Positions 51,537-60,584 of a DNA stretch of 64,000 nt are shown here, piece after piece. A program made the translations under genes and the position numbers. The DNA comes from Chryseobacterium candidae (GTDB taxonomy: Bacteria; Bacteroidota; Bacteroidia; Flavobacteriales; Weeksellaceae), in assembly GCF_004916905.1 (NCBI RefSeq), contig NZ_SDLV01000003.1, positions 310,001 to 374,000 of the forward strand, written 5' to 3'. The notes below the pieces were generated by a model. That model was given only the letters and a program-made list of their open reading frames with translations. It had not been told where the DNA came from and did not search any database. Within the stretch, counting starts at the first letter, position 1, and each line of letters opens with the position of its first letter.

Positions 51537-51633
51537 ATAGCCCCGATCTAAGAGAAAATCCCGCATTGAGGCGGCGGCGCGAAGCAGAGCCGCCGAGCGA
51601 GGAATTGGAACGAAGAGCGGGTTCCCGGCTCCT
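51537..51633. repeat. GC-rich structured intergenic element (TAGCCCCGAT type)
   Basis: It begins TAGCCCCGAT, contains a CCCGC (51560-51564) able to pair with GCGGG (51617-51621) and an internal GGCGGC/GCCGCC hairpin, and ends CCCGGCTCC. GC content is far above its surroundings. I recall similar elements starting AGCCCCGAT and ending near GCGGGA..GCTC in many flavobacterial genomes. It lies in the 302-base gap between truC and glyQS. Confidence 0.6.
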
Positions 51634-51711
51634 TAAAAATTAATTTGTAGATATTTGTCTGTTTATTAACCGCTTTTTTTATTGAAACTCATGATTTTGA
51701 TTCCAAATTCA

Positions 51712-51719
51712 TATTTTTG
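51712..51719 (+). promoter_or_regulatory. -7 promoter box for glyQS
   Basis: TATTTTTG ends 22 bases before the glycyl-tRNA synthetase ATG. It lies inside the longer upstream ORF, supporting the internal start. Confidence 0.55.
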
Positions 51720-51740
51720 CATATCAGACGTAAAAAAATT

Positions 51741-53282
51741 ATGGCAAAGCAAGAAGATGTTTTCAAGAAAGTGATTTCTCACGCTAAAGAATATGGTTTT
51801 ATTTTCCCATCGAGTGAGATCTATGATGGTTTATCCGCTGTTTATGATTATGGACAGAACGGTGCCGAACTAAAAAATAATATCAAACAATATTGGTGGA
51901 AAGCTATGGTACAGCTTAACGAAAATATTGTCGGCATTGATTCGGCGATCCTAATGCACCCAACAACCTGGAAGGCATCGGGCCACGTAGACGCTTTCAA
52001 CGATCCATTGATTGATAACAAAGATTCTAAGAAGCGTTTCAGAGCAGACGTTTTGGTGGAAGATTATTGTGCTAAAATTGAAGATAAAGAGAACAAGGAA
52101 ATTGAAAAAGCAGCGAAAAGATTCGGGGATGCTTTCGATAAAGATCAGTTTGTGGCTACAAATCCAAAAATTCTGGAATACAGAGCCAAAAGAGAGACTA
52201 TTCTCTCAAGACTTGCAAAATCTCTGGAAAAAGAAGACCTTGCTGATGTAAAAGCTTTGATTGAAGAGCTTGAAATTGCAGATCCTGATACGGGTTCTAA
52301 AAACTGGACAGAGGTAAGACAATTTAATCTGATGTTCGGTACCAAGCTGGGAGCTTCTGCTGACAGCGCCATGGATCTTTATCTGAGACCAGAAACGGCT
52401 CAGGGTATTTTCGTTAACTTTTTAAACGTACAGAAAACTTCACGCCACAAGCTTCCTTTCGGTATTGCACAGATTGGTAAGGCGTTCAGAAATGAAATTG
52501 TGGCAAGACAGTTTATTTTCAGAATGCGTGAATTCGAACAGATGGAAATGCAGTTTTTCGTTGCTCCGGGTACAGAACTTGAATTCTACGAGCAGTGGAA
52601 GCAAAAGCGTCTGAACTGGCACAAAGCTTTAGGTTTGGGAGATGAGAATTACAGATTCCACGATCACGAAAAGCTTGCTCACTATGCAAATGCTGCGGCT
52701 GATATTGAGTTTAACTTCCCATTCGGATTTAAAGAACTGGAAGGTATTCACTCAAGAACAGATTTCGACTTAAAAGCGCATGAAGAATTCTCAGGAAGAA
52801 AACTTCAGTTCTTTGATCCTGAGAGAAACGAAAACTATGTTCCTTACGTAGTGGAAACTTCAGTAGGTTTAGACCGATTATTCCTTTCTATATTCTCACA
52901 TTGTTTAAGAGACGAAGTATTGGAAGACGGTTCAGAAAGAACAGTTTTATCGTTACCTCCGGCATTGGCACCAATTAAAGCAGCTATTCTTCCATTGATG
53001 AAGAGAGATGGTTTAGCAGAGTATGCAGAAAAGATCTTCAATGATCTGAAATATGATTTCAACCTGTTCTACGAAGAGAAAGATGCTATCGGAAAACGTT
53101 ACAGAAGACAGGATGCCATTGGTACTCCATACTGTATCACTGTAGATCATGACTCTTTAGTTGATCATACGGTAACCATCAGAGACAGAGACACAATGCA
53201 GCAGGAAAGAGTTCCCGTTTCAGAGTTGAGAAGAATCATTGATGAGAAGACAAACTTCAGAAATTTACTTTCTCAATTATAG
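51741..53282 (+). CDS. glyS: Glycyl-tRNA synthetase (homodimeric, class II)
   Basis: It charges tRNA-Gly. The 513 residues from MAKQEDVFKKVISHAKEYGF have the eukaryal/archaeal-type (alpha2) organisation. Class II motif 1 and the adjoining PSSEIYDGLSAVYDYGQNG lie near the N-terminus. Motif 2 is FRNEIVARQFIFRMREFEQMEM and motif 3 is GLDRLFLSIF. The C-terminal anticodon-binding domain runs from about residue 410 (APIKAAILPLM) to the end. I reject the eight extra residues of the longer ORF because the promoter lies inside them. A terminator follows. Confidence 0.96.
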   Translation: MAKQEDVFKKVISHAKEYGFIFPSSEIYDGLSAVYDYGQNGAELKNNIKQYWWKAMVQLNENIVGIDSAILMHPTTWKASGHVDAFNDPLIDNKDSKKRFRADVLVEDYCAKIEDKENKEIEKAAKRFGDAFDKDQFVATNPKILEYRAKRETILSRLAKSLEKEDLADVKALIEELEIADPDTGSKNWTEVRQFNLMFGTKLGASADSAMDLYLRPETAQGIFVNFLNVQKTSRHKLPFGIAQIGKAFRNEIVARQFIFRMREFEQMEMQFFVAPGTELEFYEQWKQKRLNWHKALGLGDENYRFHDHEKLAHYANAAADIEFNFPFGFKELEGIHSRTDFDLKAHEEFSGRKLQFFDPERNENYVPYVVETSVGLDRLFLSIFSHCLRDEVLEDGSERTVLSLPPALAPIKAAILPLMKRDGLAEYAEKIFNDLKYDFNLFYEEKDAIGKRYRRQDAIGTPYCITVDHDSLVDHTVTIRDRDTMQQERVPVSELRRIIDEKTNFRNLLSQL

Positions 53283-53285
53283 TTT

Positions 53286-53312
53286 AAAAGCCCTGTTTTT
53301 CAGGGCTTTTTT
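53286..53312 (+). terminator. Terminator after the glycyl-tRNA synthetase gene
   Basis: A 10-bp stem (AAAAGCCCTG and complement) with TTTTT loop is followed by T-rich sequence, just after the stop. Confidence 0.9.
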
Positions 53313-53385
53313 ATTTTTCATACATTCCGGATCAACATACCATAAAAATGATTATTTTTAGCGGATTAAAAAACTAATAATAACC

Positions 53386-54219
53386 ATGAAAAAGCTAATA
53401 CTTTCATCACTGGCTGTGGCAGTGCTCTCAAGTTGTGTGTCTAATGATAATCCGGCCGACCACAGAGACAACAGCAATAACTCTCATAACAATAACACGG
53501 GTACTTCTCCACTCTTGAAAAAAGCAACTGACGTCAATCCTGGCGGCCAGCCTTATGTGGTGGAATTTAAGTATAATGGAGACAAGCTTATAGAAACCTA
53601 CAATGCATCAGATGATGATAGAGTAATTTATACTTACAGCGGAGATTATATTGCTAAGACAGAAGAGTTCATTGGCGGCTCTCTGGTTCTTATGAGAGAA
53701 TTCACCTATTCCAATGGAAGACTTTCAACGGAAAAGATAACTGATAAAGAACAGGGAACGCTGATCTATACCAAAATTTATCAGTATCTCAGTGATACCC
53801 ATGTTCAGTTTGATGAATATAAAAGCGGAACTTATAATCCTTCAACAGGAACGTATTCCAATCTTGTATTTGCACAGGTGGATGTTAATTTAACCAATGC
53901 AGGAAATGTGGCTTCAGCTAAATATACGTATAACGGAGTTACCTATAATATTACCAATACCTATGACACCTTCAACAATCCTATGAAGAATATAAAAGGT
54001 TTTGTTAAGATTAATTTATTTGATGTGAGTGACGGGCAAATAGGGTATAATAATCTATTGAATCAAACAGAGAGTTATTCCGGTTTATCCAATGGAATCA
54101 ACAAAATTACCGCAGTTTACACGCTTAACGGAGACAACTATCCTACCAAAGCTGTTACTACATATGATATCTCAGGCTATGGAACAAGTACTCATAACTG
54201 GCTTTACGAGTACTATTAA
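53386..54219 (+). CDS. Hypothetical lipoprotein
   Basis: A 277-residue protein with a lipobox signal (MKKLILSSLAVAVLSSC). An Asn/His-rich linker (about 20-42) precedes a beta-rich domain with repeated motifs of the kind KYNGDKLIETYN, EFTYSNGRLSTEKI and KYTYNGVTYNITNTYD. These resemble the YD/RHS-like beta-strand repeats common in flavobacterial lipoproteins. Function is unknown. It is monocistronic between terminators. Confidence 0.8.
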   Translation: MKKLILSSLAVAVLSSCVSNDNPADHRDNSNNSHNNNTGTSPLLKKATDVNPGGQPYVVEFKYNGDKLIETYNASDDDRVIYTYSGDYIAKTEEFIGGSLVLMREFTYSNGRLSTEKITDKEQGTLIYTKIYQYLSDTHVQFDEYKSGTYNPSTGTYSNLVFAQVDVNLTNAGNVASAKYTYNGVTYNITNTYDTFNNPMKNIKGFVKINLFDVSDGQIGYNNLLNQTESYSGLSNGINKITAVYTLNGDNYPTKAVTTYDISGYGTSTHNWLYEYY

Positions 54220-54243
54220 TAATTATTTTGCATTTTAGGTTGT

Positions 54244-54276
54244 AAGCTTTGGAAATATTTCCAGGGCTTTTTTATT
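54244..54276 (+). terminator. Terminator after the hypothetical lipoprotein
   Basis: AAGCTTTGGAAA pairs with TTTCCAGGGCTT (two G-T pairs) and is followed by TTTTTTA. Confidence 0.7.
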
Positions 54277-54326
54277 TTTCACAACATATGAGTTAATTTA
54301 TTACTTTTATCCCTCAAATTTTAACC

Positions 54327-55856
54327 ATGAAAAAAATAACGCTGATGATGTTTGGATTAATCCAGACATTTGCATTTTCCCAGACTCAGGACCTTACAAC
54401 ACTCGCTGCAGGTGATCATGTGGGGATGAATGCTCTATTCGATGATAAAGACAATCTGTACGGTTACGTTTCTCTATATTCTTACGGTAAATCCGGTGAT
54501 AAGACCAAGAAGTTTGAGTATGTGATCCTGGATAAAAACCTCAACCCTGTTGCCAATAAAGAGTTTGAAGGAGATATCACGGCTGCCTCTTATCTGGGAT
54601 ATGTTGATTTTAAAGGTCAGATTATCTTAAAGCCTTCCATGATGGATTATTCTCTTGTGAAAAGCAAAGAAATATTTACTCCGGTTTCTATGGTAATCGA
54701 TCCGAAAACCAATGCTATTACCCGAAAAATATATTATGATTATCTGGAAAACGGTACTTTCAAAGAGATCAACGAACCGAAGAGCTGGAAAGAACAGCGT
54801 AAGGAAAACAGTGATGAGAAAAAAGAAAAAGGCTACAACTACGTTTCCGCAGTAGGAGAACTGAAAGAAGGCGGTTATTTTGCTGTTGAATACAAAGACT
54901 ATGGGAAGTACGAAAATAACAACAGTCTAATGAGGTTTGATGAAAACAAAAAGGAAATCTGGAGGTATAGATACAATACTGACGGAAGTAAAAAACTGTA
55001 CACTACTTTATCCGTTCTGGAAAGAGACGAAAACTATATGTACTGTATCCTGAAGAAAGTGAATGACAAGCAGAAGACATTCAGCCTCATGGTTCTTGAC
55101 ATGAAAACCGGAAAAGAAACCTCCAACAAACCGATTACCGGATTATCTGATGATACAATAGACAATATTGAATCCTTCTACTCCAACTACAGAAAGCTTG
55201 ATAATGATAAAACTTTTGATGATAAAGTAGTTCTGTTGGGAAGAAATTATGATGATTCCGAATCTGTAGGATTTGCAAGAATGATCCTCAACAAATCTGA
55301 TTTTTCAGTAGATATGAAAGCGATCAATTATGAGCCCAATATCTCTGCTTTTCTTCCAAAAGTCAACAAATATGGAATGGTAGAAAGCGGTTACATGCTT
55401 CAGACCAAAGATATGTACTTTATGAATGATGGAAGTGTAGGTATTTTATCCGAAAAATACAAACCGGCTGGTCAGTACAACGCTCCGAAGACCACTGATC
55501 TTGTATACATTTACACTGATAAAGATTTCAAAGTGAAAAATGTTCAGGTTTTTGAAAAGGAAAAATCAAAATGGGTAAACAGTGATTATCTGTTCTCCCA
55601 GTACCTCAACGGAGGAAAAGACGTGGTATTTTTCTACCGCGACTATCAAAAAGATGAAGTAACCAAACAGAAAAGATGGAATCTGTTTATCAACACCATT
55701 ATTGATGGAAAATTCAAACAGGAAATTATTCCAATCTCTGAAAAAGATAATTATGCAGTAACGCCGTATGTAGGAAAAGAAGGTTATATTCTGCTCCGTG
55801 AGTATAATGAAAAAGAAAAATTCAACAAGATCCGTTTGGAGAAATTAAATTACTAG
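54327..55856 (+). CDS. Secreted hypothetical protein (beta-propeller-like)
   Basis: A 509-residue protein with a signal peptide (MKKITLMMFGLIQTFAFSQ) and no sorting domain. The body has regularly spaced beta-type blocks (LYGYVSLYSYG, GQIILKPSMMDYSLV, MYCILKKVNDKQ, VVLLGRNYDDSES, GYMLQTKDMYFM, VVFFYRDYQKDE) that suggest a beta-propeller. I do not recognise a named family or active site. It is probably periplasmic or outer-membrane associated, and monocistronic. Confidence 0.72.
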   Translation: MKKITLMMFGLIQTFAFSQTQDLTTLAAGDHVGMNALFDDKDNLYGYVSLYSYGKSGDKTKKFEYVILDKNLNPVANKEFEGDITAASYLGYVDFKGQIILKPSMMDYSLVKSKEIFTPVSMVIDPKTNAITRKIYYDYLENGTFKEINEPKSWKEQRKENSDEKKEKGYNYVSAVGELKEGGYFAVEYKDYGKYENNNSLMRFDENKKEIWRYRYNTDGSKKLYTTLSVLERDENYMYCILKKVNDKQKTFSLMVLDMKTGKETSNKPITGLSDDTIDNIESFYSNYRKLDNDKTFDDKVVLLGRNYDDSESVGFARMILNKSDFSVDMKAINYEPNISAFLPKVNKYGMVESGYMLQTKDMYFMNDGSVGILSEKYKPAGQYNAPKTTDLVYIYTDKDFKVKNVQVFEKEKSKWVNSDYLFSQYLNGGKDVVFFYRDYQKDEVTKQKRWNLFINTIIDGKFKQEIIPISEKDNYAVTPYVGKEGYILLREYNEKEKFNKIRLEKLNY

Positions 55857-55865
55857 TATAAAAGA

Positions 55866-55917
55866 AAAGAGGCCGTCTCCTATGTTTGCAAAGTCAAATG
55901 TAGGATACAGCCTCTTT
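55866..55917. terminator. Long terminator hairpin, convergent genes
   Basis: AAAGAGGC pairs with GCCTCTTT, and an inner imperfect stem TCCTATGTTTG/CAAATGTAGGA extends it. It is shared by the plus-strand secreted-protein gene and the minus-strand M48 protease gene. Confidence 0.8.
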
Positions 55918-55925
55918 ATTAGAAA

Positions 55926-57263
55926 TCACTTTACTTTCGCTATGGTTTCATTAGTCTGATAAAAGTCTGCGATATTCTTTATTTCATCAAGACTTAAGTT
56001 CCACATAAAGTTCAGAAACTGCTGATAACTTTCACTTTGATTTTTGGGTTCTATTCTATCCAGATACCGGTTCAGATTATAGTTTTTTCTCGCTTCATAT
56101 ATTTTTGAGAAACATCTTCCCAACCAGCTTTTATAATACTTTTCTTCCTCATCATCCTGTAAAAACTGCATGGCAGTATAAATTCCCAGCCCATAATCTT
56201 CTGAATGGAAATAATTGGGTAAAATCTCCATCCTCGCCGTTTTCTTTAATGTTAAGAATAGATCTGAAGGCTTTTCCGGACTAACAGAAGTTTTAAGTTC
56301 GGTAAAAGTTTTTTTAAGCATTTCAATCCTTCTGGATACTTCAGGATGTGATGCCAGAGAATCTTTGTTCAGCTTTTCTTTGTAGAAATTATAATTGTAC
56401 AGGGAGAAATCTTCCTTTTTCATCCATTTTTCATTGAACGCCTGTTTGGGAAGGTTAAAAAGTTTTTTATAGGTTTCAACCTTTAATTCTCTCGGAGAAA
56501 TGGTATCAAAATCCTGTAATCTCTGAAGAGCATTGACGAATTCCGCTTTCCTGAAATCACCGTTTCTGAAAAAGACATACCCCAAAGAATCTGCCTGCAT
56601 TTCACTTTGTCTTCTTTCTACTCCTTTCCTGTAGACTCTGTTTTTAAAAATATCGAAAGCTTTTTGGTTCCGGCTCTGGCTCCTGCTTGTTGTAGTGGAT
56701 TTTATATTCTCAACCACCGCTTTATCCTGTTTATCCTGTTCAATAATTTTTAGAAAAGTTTTCAGGGAATGCTCCTCTATTTTATGTCCCAGCTCATGGG
56801 AAATCACTGCAGCAATCTGTTCCTCGTTATTCAGCCAGCTGTAAAGCCCCATGTTGATTACAAAGGTTCCGTCAGCAAGGCAATAGGCATTGGGAGTGTT
56901 GTCTTTGGCAATCAGAATTTTCAGATCCTGAGGAATTGTTGGGTTATTCTTTTTAAGACGTTGAATCATAAACTGTATACTGGTTTCAAATTCAGATTTA
57001 AAGATAAAATCCTTATTCTTCACCTGCTTCTCAAAGTCAGTTCCGAATTCTTTATAAATTTTGGATAATTCTGAGCCTGTTCTCCCGGAATATTGAGACT
57101 TTAATCTCTTTACAGTTGCTTCATTATTTCCTTCAAAACTCTTTAAAAATGCTTTTCTCTGTATATAATCTGCAGTATCTATCGGTTTATAAATCTGGGC
57201 CATTCCCATGATTGAAAATAAGAAGTACCCCAATACAAAAAGTTTTCTGGTCATAGTTTTCAT
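55926..57263 (-). CDS. M48 family metalloprotease, secreted
   Basis: A zinc protease of about 445 residues with a signal peptide ending near GMAQ. The zinc motif HELGHKIEEH and the third ligand region EMQADSLGYVFF identify family M48, in the BepA/YfgC-like periplasmic group rather than membrane HtpX. The C-terminal part is a helical region with SLASHPEVSRRIEML, typical after the protease domain. It probably degrades misassembled outer-membrane proteins, inferred from the family. The ATG (MKTMTRKLF) was chosen over a TTG one codon upstream. Confidence 0.9.
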   Translation of the reverse strand: MKTMTRKLFVLGYFLFSIMGMAQIYKPIDTADYIQRKAFLKSFEGNNEATVKRLKSQYSGRTGSELSKIYKEFGTDFEKQVKNKDFIFKSEFETSIQFMIQRLKKNNPTIPQDLKILIAKDNTPNAYCLADGTFVINMGLYSWLNNEEQIAAVISHELGHKIEEHSLKTFLKIIEQDKQDKAVVENIKSTTTSRSQSRNQKAFDIFKNRVYRKGVERRQSEMQADSLGYVFFRNGDFRKAEFVNALQRLQDFDTISPRELKVETYKKLFNLPKQAFNEKWMKKEDFSLYNYNFYKEKLNKDSLASHPEVSRRIEMLKKTFTELKTSVSPEKPSDLFLTLKKTARMEILPNYFHSEDYGLGIYTAMQFLQDDEEEKYYKSWLGRCFSKIYEARKNYNLNRYLDRIEPKNQSESYQQFLNFMWNLSLDEIKNIADFYQTNETIAKVK

Positions 57264-57273
57264 CAATTAAGAG

Positions 57274-57281
57274 CAAAAATA
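57274..57281 (-). promoter_or_regulatory. -7 promoter box for the M48 protease gene
   Basis: TATTTTTG on the minus strand ends 11 bases before the ATG. Confidence 0.5.
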
Positions 57282-57324
57282 ACTTATTTGCTGGTTCATT
57301 TTAAATTTTATAGCCAAATTATTC

Positions 57325-57332
57325 TAAATTTG
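57325..57332 (+). promoter_or_regulatory. -7 promoter box for the serine hydrolase gene
   Basis: TAAATTTG on the plus strand ends 23 bases before the ATG, divergent from the M48 promoter. Confidence 0.5.
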
Positions 57333-57354
57333 TTGAAGACCCATTCATGAAAAA

Positions 57355-58488
57355 ATGAGAATACTAAAGTATATGGTAGGTGGAGCGGCAGCAGGTGCAG
57401 CGGCGGCTTATTTTTTTGGATATGATTATTTATTTAGTGGTATTTCCAAAACCTACCTTAAAGGAAAGTTGAGCGCACACATTGATGACGGAGATCTTTT
57501 TCCCAGCAATCCTATTGTAACAGAAGAGCCCAGACTCTGGGAAGAGGATTCTGAATATAACAAAAAAGACTTACCTAGACATTTAGTTGAAAACTTAAAA
57601 CATTCCAGAACAGCAGCTCTGGTGGTGATAAGAAATGGGAAAATTCTTCATGAACAATACTGGGATGGCTACAACCAGCTATCGCCAACCAATTCTTTTT
57701 CTATGGCAAAAGCAGTGACTGTGATGCTTTTGGGAAAAGCGCTGGAAGAAGGAATTATTCCGACTATCGATGAAAAACTTTCAGAATTTTATCCGGAATT
57801 TAAAAATAAACCTTTCGGAAATCAGGTTACTCTTAAAAATTTAGCTCAGATGGAAGCCGGATTAGACTGGAATGAAGACTACAACAATCCTTTTCTTCCC
57901 AATGCTAAAGCCTATTACGGAAAAAGCCTTGTAAAAGCTGTTTTTTCAAGGAAATTCAAGGAAGAACCAGGAGTCAGATTTGAATACCAAAGCGGCTCTA
58001 CCCAACTTCTTGGTTTTGCTCTTCGAAAAGCATTGGATAAGCCATTGGCAAGTTATTTATCAGAAAAATTCTGGAGTCCTCTGGGAATGGAACAAAATGC
58101 CAAATGGAGTACAGATGATTATGGTATAGAAAAAGCCTATTGCTGTATTCATTCCAATGCAAGAGATTTTGCCAAACTCGGACAGCTGTTTCTGGATGAC
58201 GGAAAAGTCGGATCTCATAAGATCCTTAATGCAGATTTCATTGAACAGATGAGAACTCCAACAGAAAAGTCTGAAAACATTTATGGAATGGGGCTTTGGA
58301 TCAATCATGACAATCCTATCAAACATTATTATTTTCTGGGATTGCAGGGACAGTTTATCATTATGGTTCCTGAACACAATATGGTTATTGTAAAAACCGG
58401 AAGTTATTCCAACAACCCTAAAAATGACAGAGGAAGACCTGATCAGGTAAAATTCCTTGTGAATGAAATTGTACAATTATTCCAATAA
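57355..58488 (+). CDS. Beta-lactamase-fold serine hydrolase
   Basis: A class C beta-lactamase-related hydrolase of 377 residues, closest in pattern to 6-aminohexanoate-dimer hydrolase and esterase types. The catalytic motifs are Ser116-Met-Ala-Lys119 (SMAK) and Tyr211-Gln-Ser213 (YQS). The usual KTG triad is replaced by a GLQGQ-type segment near residue 323. An N-terminal hydrophobic Ala/Gly-rich stretch (8-27) acts as signal or anchor. True resistance activity is unlikely, and the substrate is unknown. The next gene starts 2 bases after its stop. Confidence 0.87.
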   Translation: MRILKYMVGGAAAGAAAAYFFGYDYLFSGISKTYLKGKLSAHIDDGDLFPSNPIVTEEPRLWEEDSEYNKKDLPRHLVENLKHSRTAALVVIRNGKILHEQYWDGYNQLSPTNSFSMAKAVTVMLLGKALEEGIIPTIDEKLSEFYPEFKNKPFGNQVTLKNLAQMEAGLDWNEDYNNPFLPNAKAYYGKSLVKAVFSRKFKEEPGVRFEYQSGSTQLLGFALRKALDKPLASYLSEKFWSPLGMEQNAKWSTDDYGIEKAYCCIHSNARDFAKLGQLFLDDGKVGSHKILNADFIEQMRTPTEKSENIYGMGLWINHDNPIKHYYFLGLQGQFIIMVPEHNMVIVKTGSYSNNPKNDRGRPDQVKFLVNEIVQLFQ

Positions 58489-58490
58489 AC

Positions 58491-59105
58491 ATGATGGAGA
58501 AGTATAGTTCTACAATTGATGCATATATTGAAAAATCACAGGATTTTGCAAAACCTATCCTGCATTACATCCGTGAAGCCGTTCATGAATTCTGTCCTGA
58601 TGCCGAAGAAACGATGAAGTGGGGTTTTCCGCACTTTATCTATAAAGGGAAAAATCTTTGTGCCATGGCTTCTTTCAAACAGCATTGTACTTTTGGATTC
58701 TGGCTTGAAAGGGAAATGAAAACCATGCAGGAAATCACTCAGGATATTGAGAAAAATTCAATGTTCAGTTTAGGAAAAATTGCACAAATCGGGGATCTTC
58801 CCTCCAAACCTCAGCTGAAAAAAGCGATTAAGGAAGCCATGGAGCTTACGGATATGGGCGTTACCATGAAAAAAGCAGCTCCTTCCAAAACAGAAATGGA
58901 GGTTCCTGATTATTTTCAGGATGCCTTAAATACCCATCAGATTGCTCTTGACGTATTTTTGAAGGCTTCCCCATCTTTCCGAAAGGAATATATTACATGG
59001 ATTGCAGATGCTAAAACAGAAGCTACGCGACATAAAAGAATGGATCAGGCTTTAGAATGGATCGCTGAGGGTAAAGGAAGAAACTGGAAATATGAAAGAA
59101 AATAG
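58491..59105 (+). CDS. DUF1801 / YdeI-OmdA family protein
   Basis: A 204-residue soluble protein. The N-terminal DUF1801 (YdhG-like) domain has ILHYIREAVHEFCPDAEETMKWGFPHFIYKGK, a fold related to bacterial IscU-like small domains. The C-terminal part (about 135-204) is an OmdA-like region (YFQDALNTHQIALDVFLKASPSFRKEYITWI) common in YdeI proteins. No role is established. It is tightly linked to the serine hydrolase gene, but nothing suggests a shared pathway. Confidence 0.85.
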   Translation: MMEKYSSTIDAYIEKSQDFAKPILHYIREAVHEFCPDAEETMKWGFPHFIYKGKNLCAMASFKQHCTFGFWLEREMKTMQEITQDIEKNSMFSLGKIAQIGDLPSKPQLKKAIKEAMELTDMGVTMKKAAPSKTEMEVPDYFQDALNTHQIALDVFLKASPSFRKEYITWIADAKTEATRHKRMDQALEWIAEGKGRNWKYERK

Positions 59106-59129
59106 ATATAAACTGCAGACGAGATATTC

Positions 59130-60401
59130 TTAATGAAATCTGAAGTTCGCTTCCGGTAATGTGTTTTTTTTCAGAAAGGCCTCATATTCCGGGGACAGTT
59201 TTGCGCGCCCAAAGGTATTTTCCCCGCTCATGCTTCCCAGTCTCACTTTATCTTTTCCAAATTTCCTGTTCATCGCATCCATAGCTTTCATCACAGGAAG
59301 GTGTTGGTTTTGAATATCTTCCTCGAAAAGACTGATCTGTCTCTGATCTTCAGGCACAAAATCATTCACCATTACTCCTGCTCTCTTATAATGAAACCCT
59401 TCTCTGTAAACCGATTCAAAAAGCTCATTGACCACCCTTCCGATGAGAATGGACGAATTGGTAGGATTAGAAAGAATGCGGGTCACCGCATTTTTGTATT
59501 CAGGAAGATCTTTTCTGAACCGGTTGGTTTGTACAAAAACAGTGATCATTTTACAGCAGGTATTCTGCTTTCTTAATCTTTCCGAGCAATACATTCCAAA
59601 AGTCTCTACTCTTTCCCGTACTTCTTCTTTCTTTGTAAGCATCTGCATAAAACTTCGGGTAACCGCTATGGATTTTTTAGGAGAAGGAGCATCCAGTTCC
59701 AGCTGACGAATTCCCCTCAGTTCATGGATCATTCTTACTCCATGAATTCCCATAACTTTTCGAACCCACATTTCAGGTTTCTGAAGAAGATCCCATGCCT
59801 TGTATACCCCATTGTCATTCATTTTGGCAGCAAGCCTTCTCCCTATTCCCCACACGTCTCCTATATTGAGCCATTTCAAAGCTTTTTCAATTTTCTCAGG
59901 AGTATCCAGAATATACACTCCTTTAAATTTATCCGGAAATTCTTTTACGATTCTGTTTGCCACTTTACATAAAGTCTTGGTGGGCGCAATTCCTATACTT
60001 ACCGGAATATTTTCTTTCTCATCAATCTCATTTCTGATCTTGAGACAATATTCATAAATATCAATGTACTTGAATCCCGTCAAATCAAGAAAAAGCTCAT
60101 CAATACTGTAAACCTCATGATCAAGAACATACGATTTAGCGATATTAATAACCTGCTGGCTTTTGTAATTATACAGTTCAAATTTTGCTGAAAAGCTTTT
60201 TACATCATATTTCTGAAAAAGCTCTTTATATTTGAATGCAGGAGCAGCCATAGGAATCCCCAGATCCTTTGCCTCTTTGCTTCTGGACACAACACATCCA
60301 TCGTTGTTGGATAATACCACAACGGGTTTGCCTTCAAGGTCAGGATCTAAAGTCCTTTCACACGAAACAAAAAAATTGTTACAATCTACCAGAGCATACA
60401 T
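59130..60401 (-). CDS. umuC: Y-family DNA polymerase V catalytic subunit, UmuC-like
   Basis: A translesion polymerase that copies past damaged bases. The 423 residues carry the palm carboxylates Asp6 (ALVDCNNF) and Asp101-Glu102 (YSIDELFLDL), the SNNDGCVVSR finger motif, a helix-hairpin-helix (IGDVWGIGRRLAAKM) and the little-finger domain. UmuC of proteobacteria needs cleaved UmuD. No umuD gene is adjacent here. A LexA-box-like inverted repeat lies just before the ATG. The first ATG matches the family N-terminus exactly. Confidence 0.94.
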   Translation of the reverse strand: MYALVDCNNFFVSCERTLDPDLEGKPVVVLSNNDGCVVSRSKEAKDLGIPMAAPAFKYKELFQKYDVKSFSAKFELYNYKSQQVINIAKSYVLDHEVYSIDELFLDLTGFKYIDIYEYCLKIRNEIDEKENIPVSIGIAPTKTLCKVANRIVKEFPDKFKGVYILDTPEKIEKALKWLNIGDVWGIGRRLAAKMNDNGVYKAWDLLQKPEMWVRKVMGIHGVRMIHELRGIRQLELDAPSPKKSIAVTRSFMQMLTKKEEVRERVETFGMYCSERLRKQNTCCKMITVFVQTNRFRKDLPEYKNAVTRILSNPTNSSILIGRVVNELFESVYREGFHYKRAGVMVNDFVPEDQRQISLFEEDIQNQHLPVMKAMDAMNRKFGKDKVRLGSMSGENTFGRAKLSPEYEAFLKKNTLPEANFRFH

Positions 60402-60406
60402 GACAA

Positions 60407-60429
60407 TTGTATAGTAAAATTCTACACAA
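60407..60429. promoter_or_regulatory. Inverted repeat upstream of umuC, possible SOS-type operator
   Basis: TTGTATAG, 7 bases, CTACACAA: 8-base arms with one mismatch. It lies 5 bases before the umuC ATG, where a repressor would block initiation. It is separate from the CGAC-N7-GTCG element further upstream. Assignment to LexA is a guess. Confidence 0.45.
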
Positions 60430-60521
60430 AATTATAGTTTTTAAAGAATAAAACAATCTTTTAAACCATAATTAACATCACATTTAACAATCTGAAAAAC
60501 AAATGAATAAAATTTTTAAAC

Positions 60522-60556
60522 ACGACATGTTTTGTCGCATTAACGCTTTAATTTTG
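60522..60556 (+). promoter_or_regulatory. CGAC-N7-GTCG / TAnnTTTG promoter-operator element, copy 2
   Basis: ACGACATGTTTTGTCGC, 10 bases, TAATTTTG. It lies 121 bases upstream of umuC and, as read on the plus strand, points away from umuC into the 3' end of the antiporter gene, where no plus-strand gene is evident. The transcript would be antisense to that gene. Confidence 0.7.
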
Positions 60557-60584
60557 TTTTCAAAAACATTGATTGTGATACGGA

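Noticed and set aside
57355-58488. Antibiotic-resistance beta-lactamase
   Set aside because: The SMAK and YQS motifs show the fold, but the KTG motif is missing and the pattern fits the esterase/amide-hydrolase group. No resistance claim is supported.
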